From positions 62,001 to 126,000 of the forward strand of contig OW569369.1 of NCBI GenBank assembly GCA_937625935.1: a stretch of 64,000 nucleotides of DNA. Reading direction: 5' to 3'. The translations under genes were made by a program, and so were the position numbers. This DNA is from Tetramitus jugosus. Its lineage: Eukaryota; Heterolobosea; Eutetramitea; Acrasida; Vahlkampfiidae. The notes under the pieces were generated by a model. The model ran no database searches and was not told the DNA's origin. It saw only the letters and a list, made by a program, of their open reading frames with translations. The first letter of the stretch is position 1; every line of letters begins with the position of its first letter. This document shows positions 11,001 to 18,450 of this stretch, one piece after another.

Positions 11001-11312
11001 ATCGTCCAAGGAAACATTTGCTGTGCCTCCTAAATGTCCCTGAATCAAATTATTCATTTTCCTAGTGAATGTGTTTGCCTCTGCATTCTTCTCAACAGGT
11101 GCCTTCTCCAATCCAAGATACATGTTCAAATCAAACTCTACGCCATTGAAATCAAGCATGTTCCATTCAGTGTGCTGTTCTTTTCTAAGCAACACCTTCT
11201 TCTCCAAATCATCGACATTGTGTTGATATTCCTCATATTCTTCGATGGTATTCTCCTCTATTATTATGTCTGTCGATTCGTCTTGTTGTTGTTGTTGTTG
11301 AATTGTTGACAT
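8077..11312 (-). CDS. class I-like phosphatidylinositol 3-kinase catalytic subunit (p110-like)
   Basis: Two exons: 10907-11312 and 8077-10706, with a 200-bp intron (10707-10906). Splicing joins FLWNGS to KHISKSLIGARD in frame, giving 1011 residues (four more if the ATG at 11324 is used). Order: acidic Q-rich N-terminus, Ras-binding-like domain (about 130-250), C2 domain, PIK helical domain, then the kinase domain with GDDIRQDSLTLQLL, the catalytic loop GIGDRHNDNIML and HIDFGHFLGN. The activation loop reads KKKLGIKRENAAFVFT, with the basic residues typical of class I enzymes that phosphorylate PtdIns(4,5)P2. I see no clear adaptor-binding domain for a p85-type subunit. In amoebae such kinases control macropinocytosis, phagocytosis and chemotaxis at the plasma membrane (family knowledge). 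The intron holds a GGCGCCAAA motif and is unusually long for this window. Confidence 0.94.
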
Positions 11313-11324
11313 TGTTTTTTGCAC

Positions 11325-11848
11325 GTGTTCTTGTTGTTATTGTTGGTATCAATATTTGTATTTTTATATATAATATAGATGGTGATGATGGTGATGAAGA
11401 ACCGTATGTAACAAAAAAAATAACTGTTGTTGCTGTTGTTGTTGCTCTCTTGATGTCAAAAAAAAAACGAACTCTGTTTTGTTTCGTGTTTGTTACGTGT
11501 AAGTCGTGTGGTATGCGTTGTTGAGTTCAGATTTGTTTCACTCAATGGGTTGTTGTTTTTGTTCTTCTCCCTGGAGGGCGTGATGTGAGATTGAACGTAC
11601 TTGACAAGCGTGCTCAGAATCAATTCGTGACGTGATAAAATGGCAAGTGACAACTTCTCTTCTTGAACTTAATTCGGCCCGACATGTTGTAAAACCAGTA
11701 TTTTTTGATGTTTGACACTATGACAAGTGAGATATATCAAAATGCAGAAGGACACCCAAGCACACCACATCAATTGCTTAGTTCAAAAAATGAAAAGTCT
11801 GTATTGAAAGCGGCCCAAAAACTTGTAGACCTGAATGATGAAAACATA
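11325..11848. other. intergenic region between PI3K and tRNA-Val
   Basis: About 520 bp with no supported gene. It contains short GTT/GAT-rich simple repeats near the PI3K start (11330-11460), and the rest is unremarkable. It should include the PI3K promoter and the 3' terminator region of the tRNA gene. Confidence 0.5.
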
Positions 11849-11922
11849 TACGATTGACCGGGATCGAACCGGCGACCTTGAGCGTGTTAAGCTCACGATC
11901 TAACCAACTGATCTACAACCGC
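11849..11922 (-). tRNA. tRNA-Val (anticodon AAC)
   Basis: The minus strand folds into a full cloverleaf. The 7-bp acceptor stem is GCGGTTG with CAATCGT (two G-U pairs), discriminator A. The D arm is GATC/GATC around AGTTGGTTA, and the anticodon stem is TGAGC/GCTCA with loop TTAACAC, so the anticodon is AAC, decoding GUU valine. The T arm is GCCGG-TTCGATC-CCGGT. No intron is present. Internal A and B boxes are intact, so the gene should be transcribed by RNA polymerase III. Its 5' end faces the non-LTR retrotransposon that starts about 48 bp upstream. Confidence 0.95.
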
Positions 11923-11951
11923 TTATATCCTTGCGGATCCACCCAGTTTCG

Positions 11952-11969
11952 AACATCGATTTCGCGCAG
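11952..11969. repeat. target-site duplication, left copy
   Basis: The 18-bp sequence AACATCGATTTCGCGCAG occurs here and again at 14763-14780, immediately after the poly(A) tail of the element. The first one or two A residues are ambiguous because they merge with the tail at the right end. The copies are identical, which points to a recent insertion by target-primed reverse transcription. Confidence 0.93.
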
Positions 11970-14681
11970 GCCAGGACTACGGAATTCATTGATCCTCGAT
12001 TCTTCTTCAATGCCGCTACAGGAAAGAAATCGCTAAGGCTGAGGTTTAAAAGCTATAAGAGTAATGAATGCATAGTGACTGATCCAGTGAAAGTAGCCGA
12101 ACATGCGGCTAATTACTTCGAGGAGGTATTTGAGTATGAGATGGCAAATATGTCATTTCTCGATGAACTGGGGCCCAGAAGGCAGAACATGGAGGATTGT
12201 TTCCCGGAGTTTGAGGTTGAAGAGGTGCAACAAGCACTGAAGTGGCTAAGGAATGGCAAGGCCCCAGGGGTGGATCGAGTATTCAATGAAATGTTGAAAC
12301 TGGCCTCGACAAAAAAGAGAGACTTTAGGTATGAGTTCGCAGAATTTCTCACTTCCTTTTTCAACAACATATTACAGACAGGGCATTTTCCTGTCATGTG
12401 GAAGCAATGCGTCATTGTGCCAGCATATAAGAAGGGATGTCCTATGACAATAGCAAATTTCCGCCCCATTTGCCTACTAAGTGGTTTGTCAAAAGTGTTC
12501 ACTCGACTCTTAAATAAAAGAGTGTCTGAAGCGGCAGAGAAGACAGGAGTCTTTAGCAATACCCAGGGAGGGGGGCGCAAATTACGGGACATTCGCGAAA
12601 AGTTGTCCATCATCAGAGGTGTAATAGATCATGCGAATAGAAAAGATAAACAGTTGTTTGTCCTCCTAACAGATATATCGAAAGCATTTGATAGTGTGCC
12701 GCACAATGCTATTACGTCAGCTTACAGGTATTTCGGCTATCCGGAGAGAATCATTTCACTCATCCATGATATGCTTGAGTCAAATGAGGCTAGAATAGGA
12801 ACACAGTGTAAGTCCCGAAGGTTCTATGTTGATCGCGGAACTAGACAGGGAGATTCTCTCTCCCCGACCACATATGTAATCGTCCATCAACTGGTGCTGC
12901 TATATGCAGGGGTGAGAGCGACAGGATATGAGGCAATATCACAGAGGATATGGAACGTTGCATATGTAGATGACTGCAATCTACTGAGTGACAACCTTCT
13001 GGATATTGAAACAACAGCCAATGCGATGTACAGAGCTCTGAGTTGGTTGGGACTTTGCATGCACCCAGACAAGTTAGAGTTCTACGCTCGAATCACTGGA
13101 AAGGAGCCTGTAACTATGAGAGTTGCTGAAAAACAAATTGTAGCAAAGGACAAGACCACGGTGTTCAGGGCACTAGGTCTTTACACAAACCTGAAGGGTG
13201 AGACGGAAGCTCAAAAGAAACAAGCCAAGATGAAGGTACTTCGAATACTAAATAGAGTGAAACTTCTAAGGCTGAGTCCAGCCCAGACAGCACGCATTGT
13301 GAACACATGTGTACATCCTGTCTTTCTGTTTGCGTCTGAATTCACCCACTGGCCAAAGAGGTGGCTGAATGAGATAGAGGGTATTGGCCGAAAAGCAGTT
13401 AAGCATGGGTCTGGTGCTCTGAAAAGGTTTCCATCCGATTTATTGTCAGTGGGAAGAGATTATGGTGGTATTGGCCTTAATGGTTTCAAGGATAGCCTGG
13501 TCTCCAGAATTTGCGCTTTTGTTTCAGCCATGCTTCAAGGGAAGAGGGACACAGAAGCACGGACACTGTTACTGGATACGCTTGATGAGGTCAAGCATAA
13601 TCATACGCTCGTAAGGTCGAGCATCTTCAAATCCAGTACTCGTCTTCGTGAGGTAAAACATTCATACTTGGCATGGTGCGCCAAACTTCTCCACGGTTCT
13701 GGTGTGGTCATCAGCACTGATGATGCTCATGAGTGCGAAAAGTGTAGTATTGCTTGGAGCCTCCCTAGTGGGGAGGCGAGATTGCTCCTCCGTTCTGGTA
13801 TAACTAGGAACTCACAGCTGTTTGATGATGATGGTGTCATGGCGATGACATACGAAGAGGCGAAGAAAAGGTACAAAATGAAAGGAATCGGACCAGTCAA
13901 GTACATGAGAGTACGAGCATATATGGAACTTCTCGGCAAGCCGTGTGATGAAAAATTTCTTGCAAAACGAAAAGGTCAGGGGGAATTGGTTGTAAAGTTG
14001 AAGGATGTGAGAATTGACAATCCTAACGTCAGTGAAGGTCTTACAGAACTGCTTAAGAAGGCTAGATCCGAGGCTATTGGTACAAATAAGAACTGGTGGT
14101 TGGAAGCTGAAATGTTGAAGGAAAAGGAGTGGAACCACTTTCTGAAATGTCCATTTGGCCTAGAAAGGAAAGAACTTTGGTTCTATCATCAAGTCAGGAG
14201 TGGAACACTTCACACTAAGACGGTGATGAGAGAATTGTACAAGGCCAGTGTAGATGAAGTGTGTCTTAACTGTGCTGCCGCACCGGAGAGTATTCTGCAT
14301 CTGTTGGTGGAATGCGAGTTTGCCGTTATAGCCAGAAAGAAACTAGTTGAAGAGATGAAGTTTAAATTAGATAGACTGAGGTTGCCTGATTCTGCCAAAA
14401 TTGTACTCTGGTTTGACGATGCGATATATGAAAGGGGCAAGATTATGCCACGAAATGTCAAGCGATCACCCGAAAGACTGTTGGAGGGACTAATGGGCAA
14501 AGAGGGAGGTTTTAGGAAAGAACTATTGGATGTAATGGTGCTCTCCGGCAGGAAACAAAAGGAGGCAGAGAAAGTAATAAGAGGTATGGTGGACTCCATG
14601 AAGAGGGCCTGTGTCAAAGCACTTCACAAAGTATATATTAACTCCGTCGTGAAGAGGAGTGAAACACTGCTCAGCACCTGA
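11970..14681 (+). CDS. reverse transcriptase ORF of the non-LTR element (5' truncated)
   Basis: The reading frame is open from the element's left edge to TGA at 14679-14681. A fortuitous in-frame ATG at 11931 lies in host flanking DNA, so the frame from there encodes 916 residues, of which the first 13 come from the flank and duplicated target. Numbering from that ATG, RT motifs are NFRPICLLSGLSKVFTRLL (about 177), TDISKAFDSVP (about 247, motif A), GTRQGDSLSP (about 305, motif B), YVDD (345-348, motif C, here valine instead of the commoner alanine), CMHPDKLEFYA (motif D) and FRALGL (motif E). A C-terminal zinc knuckle C-x2-C-x8-H-x4-C (CLNC...H...C, from about 778) is typical of several non-LTR clades. 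No endonuclease or RNase H domain is seen in what remains. The ORF has no native start codon, so expression is doubtful. Confidence 0.9.
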   Translation, partial: ARTTEFIDPRFFFNAATGKKSLRLRFKSYKSNECIVTDPVKVAEHAANYFEEVFEYEMANMSFLDELGPRRQNMEDCFPEFEVEEVQQALKWLRNGKAPGVDRVFNEMLKLASTKKRDFRYEFAEFLTSFFNNILQTGHFPVMWKQCVIVPAYKKGCPMTIANFRPICLLSGLSKVFTRLLNKRVSEAAEKTGVFSNTQGGGRKLRDIREKLSIIRGVIDHANRKDKQLFVLLTDISKAFDSVPHNAITSAYRYFGYPERIISLIHDMLESNEARIGTQCKSRRFYVDRGTRQGDSLSPTTYVIVHQLVLLYAGVRATGYEAISQRIWNVAYVDDCNLLSDNLLDIETTANAMYRALSWLGLCMHPDKLEFYARITGKEPVTMRVAEKQIVAKDKTTVFRALGLYTNLKGETEAQKKQAKMKVLRILNRVKLLRLSPAQTARIVNTCVHPVFLFASEFTHWPKRWLNEIEGIGRKAVKHGSGALKRFPSDLLSVGRDYGGIGLNGFKDSLVSRICAFVSAMLQGKRDTEARTLLLDTLDEVKHNHTLVRSSIFKSSTRLREVKHSYLAWCAKLLHGSGVVISTDDAHECEKCSIAWSLPSGEARLLLRSGITRNSQLFDDDGVMAMTYEEAKKRYKMKGIGPVKYMRVRAYMELLGKPCDEKFLAKRKGQGELVVKLKDVRIDNPNVSEGLTELLKKARSEAIGTNKNWWLEAEMLKEKEWNHFLKCPFGLERKELWFYHQVRSGTLHTKTVMRELYKASVDEVCLNCAAAPESILHLLVECEFAVIARKKLVEEMKFKLDRLRLPDSAKIVLWFDDAIYERGKIMPRNVKRSPERLLEGLMGKEGGFRKELLDVMVLSGRKQKEAEKVIRGMVDSMKRACVKALHKVYINSVVKRSETLLST

Positions 14682-14692
14682 CGGTGCTGAGC
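14669..14692 (+). other. perfect 10-bp stem-loop spanning the RT stop codon
   Basis: The arms GCTCAGCACC and GGTGCTGAGC pair perfectly around a TGAC loop, and one G-U and one C-G pair extend the stem to 12 bp (14667-14694). The TGA stop of the retrotransposon ORF is the first three bases of the loop. A 3'-terminal hairpin close to the tail is the kind of signal that stringent-type LINE reverse transcriptases recognise on their own RNA. That role is inferred here. Confidence 0.8.
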
Positions 14693-14762
14693 GGAATCAT
14701 GACTCACAGCAGTGTATTGAATAAAGAGGCAACAATTGTTGTATGGAAAAAAAAAAAAAAAA

Positions 14763-14780
14763 AACATCGATTTCGCGCAG
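14763..14780. repeat. target-site duplication, right copy
   Basis: Second copy of the 18-bp host sequence found at 11952-11969, directly after the A-tract. After it the host sequence resumes (CGAATCATAGCC...), so the empty site can be read as left flank plus one copy plus right flank. Confidence 0.93.
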
Positions 14781-15048
14781 CGAATCATAGCCAGCACCAA
14801 GGAAGATTGCTCCTCGCGTCCAAGAGCTGGAGGAAGACAATGCTCTGCACTGTGCCGGAAGAGCGAGCATGTGAGAAGTTACAAACAATAAAGTGAGCGA
14901 ATGGGCGTTGTCCAAAAAAGCTCAGCGTTCGAAAGTATGTTCGTTCTTCGTGCAAATACAACATGGATTGAAACATTGTTGTTTTTATTGACTTGGTCAA
15001 CCTAAGTCATCCCACTACTTCCTGTACATCAACTCCAATGGTTTATTG

Positions 15049-15381
15049 TTACTGCATTGGGTATTGGTGAGTTTTTGTCTTTTTCTCTAACACTTCAATC
15101 GTCTCTTCCTGTAATTCATGAAAGTTCTTATCTGGAGAACGATCTGCCTTCACACTTGCCTCACTAGCGGAAGCTAATGTCTCATTCCAGACCGGAAACT
15201 CTGGAATAGTCGATTCATTTGTTCCTTCAATGGTTCTCTCGACCTCTTTGTCCAATATGGCGCCATCAGGAATATCTCTCTTGAATCGTTTCACATTGTT
15301 CAGAGGTATGGCAACAGCATTTCTGTTACGAACAAAAGAATTGAGAAATTGGTTTCTCAATGGTCTCAGGGCGGTGTTCAT
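15049..15381 (-). CDS. small protein, probably mitochondrial, unrecognised
   Basis: A 110-residue intronless frame. The first 30-35 residues are rich in Arg, Asn and hydrophobics with no acidic residue (MNTALRPLRNQFLNSFVRNR...), as in a mitochondrial targeting sequence. The rest is hydrophilic and acidic, with a recognisable block WNETLASASEASVKADRS that looks conserved in style, and a C-terminal helix (FHELQEETIEVLEKKTK). I do not recognise the family. It lies between the retrotransposon and eS25, on the same strand as eS25. The coding case rests on composition and a sensible presequence, not on a named domain. Confidence 0.6.
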   Translation of the reverse strand: MNTALRPLRNQFLNSFVRNRNAVAIPLNNVKRFKRDIPDGAILDKEVERTIEGTNESTIPEFPVWNETLASASEASVKADRSPDKNFHELQEETIEVLEKKTKTHQYPMQ

Positions 15382-15697
15382 TTTCTTTTTTCTCTTGATG
15401 TTTGATAGTTGTTAGGTCTCTAATGGTTTTCTTTCTCAAGTTTGGTTGTATCCTTAAATCGATATTGGATCAATGGTCAACCGTTTCACTTTTTTTAGAG
15501 ACGCGGCACACCTATTTTTTCTGCCTGACCAAAACCTCCTGCCTCCAAAAAGTATCACCTGACAACTACAAGATTCGCATTTCGTGTTTCTGCTAGGTTG
15601 ATGGATCCAAAGTCGTTTCGAAGGTTACTTCCACCACACACGAGTTTCAATAAAAATGAAAAAACAAAAACCTCTTCAAAGAATAATGGCAGTTTAT
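15382..15697. other. intergenic region upstream of the small mitochondrial-like gene
   Basis: About 316 bp between the start of the 110-residue protein and the stop of eS25, both on the minus strand. It should hold the promoter of the former and the 3' UTR of the latter. I see no additional gene. Confidence 0.5.
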
Positions 15698-16118
15698 TTA
15701 AGCGCTTTCTTCGGTGTTACGGACAATGTAAATTTGCATTCTGCTGTGCAAAGTCACAGGCTGAATAATGCCCTTTTCGTGCAAGTGTCTCAAACCAACC
15801 TTGGCAACGGAACCAGTAATTCCGAATTGCTCAGAAACTCTAGCGATAGTGATCAACTTCATCTTTGGCACATCCTTCAACAAGGTAGCATAAGACTTCT
15901 TGTCGAACATAATCTTGTTGTTCAACTTCTCCTTAATACGTCCCTTGGACCACTTTTTTTTCTTTTGCTTTGCGCCAGTTGACTTGGCGGCGGCCTTTGC
16001 GGCTTGGATTTCCTTGCTCTTGCCCTATTGAAATGAAATAATGTTAACAATCACATGCGAGTCTTATCAGGAGACACTACAACTTGTAGTGAAATCGATT
16101 TTGTCGATCACATACCAT
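15698..16118 (-). CDS. RPS25: 40S ribosomal protein eS25
   Basis: Small-subunit ribosomal protein near the head of the 40S subunit. The protein is 109 residues: a basic N-terminus (GKSKEIQAAKAAAKSTGAKQ and KKKKWSKGRIKEKLNNKIMF) followed by the winged-helix core (DKKSYATLLKDVPKMKLITI, VSEQFGITGSVAKVGLRHLH, KGIIQPV, QIYIVRNTEE). The first exon is the ATG alone (16116-16118). A 91-bp intron (16025-16115, GTATGT...CAATAG) follows, and exon 2 (15698-16024) starts at the glycine codon. The alternative of starting at the internal methionine (15925) would delete the conserved basic region, so the one-codon exon is preferred. An intron directly after the start codon is common in ribosomal protein genes and may aid expression. 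Confidence 0.96.
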
Positions 16119-16323
16119 TATTATTTGTTATGACGATTTGTTTTTTGTGTTTTCTCAAAGTGATAAAAGAAAATTTTCTATTGGTTGACAAGAGTTGACT
16201 ACTGGTTCAATCAATTCGTTGCATATTCATTTTCACTATTTCTCCATCTCGTAACTCCGCAAGCGTTTTCACATAACTTCCGCACTTCCACATTTCCCAA
16301 TTGAAGAAAAACCAGACAACAAA

Positions 16324-18411
16324 ATGGCTGTGTTGCATGGATTGGATCTTGCGATTCTCCTCATCTACTTTGTGAGCATATTCATTGTTGGTCTCTACTT
16401 TGGTCCACTACAATCAGTTCGGTCGCTCTGGTATCGTCTCACTGGCGCCAAACAAAAGCTTACAGCGGAGTCGGGATCAGATGAGATAGAAGCTTCACCC
16501 ACCACGAACGACTCTCCATTTTCACCTGATATTGATGAAGTGGATCACAACAACAATGAGAGTATAAAGGTCAACAATGACAACAACAGCAATTCCTCCT
16601 CTACTCAAAAGTTCTTTTTAGCAAATAGAGATGTAACGTTTTTTGCAATTGGTTGCTCACTGTTTGCTTCCAACATTGGTTCTGAGCACTTTATTGGATT
16701 GGCTGCTAGTGGTGCCAAGGAAGGACTATGTGTCTCCTGGGGTGAATGGCTCTCGCCACTGTTCATTCTCATGCTTGGTTTTCTGTTTACACCATTTTAT
16801 TTGAAGGCCCAAGTGTATACACTGCCAGAGTTTATCGAGAGAAGATTTAGTCCAGCGTGCAGAGTGCTCTTGAGTGCTGTTTCTCTCTTCCTGTACATGA
16901 TGACCAAGATTTGTGTCAGTATTTATGCTGGAACCGTTGTTTTGCGTCTCATTTTACAATGGGAAAATGTTTGGTTGAGTGCCTTTGTGTTGGTTGTGAT
17001 TACTGGTATCTATACAGTATCTGGTGGGTTGAATGCTGTGATTTACACCGAGGTTGTTCAGACAATTATTCTGATTGGTGGTGGAATTGCAATCTTTTTC
17101 TTCTCTGTGTATCGTGTAGGTGGTTGGTATTCATTGGTGAGTCAGATGGATGCACTCGCCAGTCCTCCCATCTCTCAAGATCCAAACTTTAGAGGTTATG
17201 GTCACTTGGTGCAACCACCGACGCACAAAAACTTTCCGATTACAGGTGTTTTGTTTGGTATGCCATTTGTGAGCATGTGGTATTGGTCAACAGATCAGGT
17301 CATTGTGCAGAGAGTATTGTGTGCAAAGAACATGAATCATGCAGTCGGTGGCACAGTGTTTGCCGGTTTTCTAAAGGTATGTCAATGTTGTTTGCTCTGA
17401 TTGATTGCATGAGAAGAAGAATTGAGGACTCACACGCGTAGTAACAACAAACAATAGATTTTGCCTCCTTTTTTGATGGTCATACCTGGAATGACAGCAA
17501 GAATTTTGATTCCGAATGTGGTCAAGAATGAGCCGAATACTGCTTTTGTTGCATTGATCTCTGAGGTTCTTCCAGTTGGATTTCGTGGGTTGATGTATGC
17601 AGCATTGCTTGCCGCACTGATGAGTTCATTGGCCTCTGTTTTCCACTCTGCCAGCACTCTGTTCACGATGGATATTTACCGAAAGTTTAGACCTTATGCT
17701 CTTCAATTGATCAATCGGTTGAGGGGCAATACACGAGCAGTAGAAGAGGATGGAGTTGTCGATGATGATAAAGGTTGTTCAGGATACGAGTATGTGGTTG
17801 TGGGACGTATTGCTGGTGTTGTCATCACATTGCTTGGTATTTTGTGGATCCCATTGGTACCTCTCTTGTCTCAAGAGTTGTATGTGTACACGCACAAGGT
17901 GATGAGCTATATGGCACCACCAATTAGCATTGTGTTCTTATTTGGAGTTTGTATCAAGCGAGTGAATTCAATTGCTGCTCTTTTAACCTTAATTTTGGGA
18001 TGGACGTTGGGAATAGGTCGTCTTATCTTGGAGGTCAACTTGGTGAAGAATCACGGTCAATGTTCCTATGCTGATAAGTCTGCTTTGTTTGACAAGGTCG
18101 TTTCCTTTTTTGTTTGCATTAATTTCTTGCATTTTAGTGCTCTCTTGTCTGCTCTGCTCATGACTGTCATGCTACTGATCAGTTTCGCAACAGAAAAACC
18201 AAGAGAGGAGCAGATCAATGGTTTGACTATTGATTGGGACAATGTGAAAGCATATTTCAACTTTTTGACTACTAACTCGCAGACGAACGAAGAATCAACT
18301 GTCAGTGATAAACATTTCTGGGAGAGTGAGCGATTCATGGCTTTAACGAACATTGCTGCCGCAGGCGTATTGGTGAGTTGCTTGCTGGTTCTGTACATCT
18401 CATTCAGATAA
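16324..18411 (+). CDS. sodium/solute symporter, SLC5 (SGLT-like) family
   Basis: Two exons, 16324-17376 and 17458-18411, separated by an 81-bp intron (GTATGT...AATAG). The join reads VFAGFLK-ILPPFLMVIPGM and yields 668 residues. Many hydrophobic segments and the family blocks are present: LFASNIGSEHFIGLAASGA, FTPFYLKAQVYTLPEFIERRF, LYMMTKICVSIYAGTVVL, YTVSGGLNAVIYTEVVQTII and LPVGFRGLMYAALLAALMSS. The GFRGLM...AALLAALMSSL stretch is the Na-site region of SGLT proteins. A hydrophilic Asn/Ser-rich loop (about residues 40-100) separates TM1 from the core. In animals these carry sugars, inositol or small organic solutes with sodium, at the plasma membrane; the substrate here is unknown. The gene is convergent with acyl-CoA oxidase, 39 bp between stops. 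Confidence 0.92.
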
Positions 18412-18450
18412 TTTAGGCTTTAGGATAGAAATAAATAATTGAATAATTTA

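Larger units (their letters stand above)
11970..14762 (+). mobile_element. 5'-truncated non-LTR (LINE-type) retrotransposon
   Basis: The element is bounded on both sides by the same 18-bp host sequence. Internally it has an open frame encoding a reverse transcriptase, a short 3' region with AATAAA at about 14719, and a poly(A) run (14747-14764, overlapping the right target duplication by two bases). These are the marks of a non-LTR element inserted by target-primed reverse transcription. The 5' end falls inside the coding region, before the RT domain, so any upstream endonuclease domain, first ORF and 5' UTR are missing. 5' truncation is usual for this class. The frame is otherwise unbroken from the junction to the stop. 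The element lies head to head with tRNA-Val, its 5' junction about 48 bp from the first base of the tRNA. Confidence 0.92.

Noticed and set aside
11931-11969. Host ATG at 11931 as the true start of the RT protein
   Set aside because: These codons lie in host flank and the duplicated target site, so the ATG is a by-product of truncation and not the element's own start.
11951-11969. Second, broken tRNA at the insertion site (TTTCGAAC resembles a B box)
   Set aside because: Joining the left and right flanks gives no cloverleaf, so only one tRNA gene is supported.
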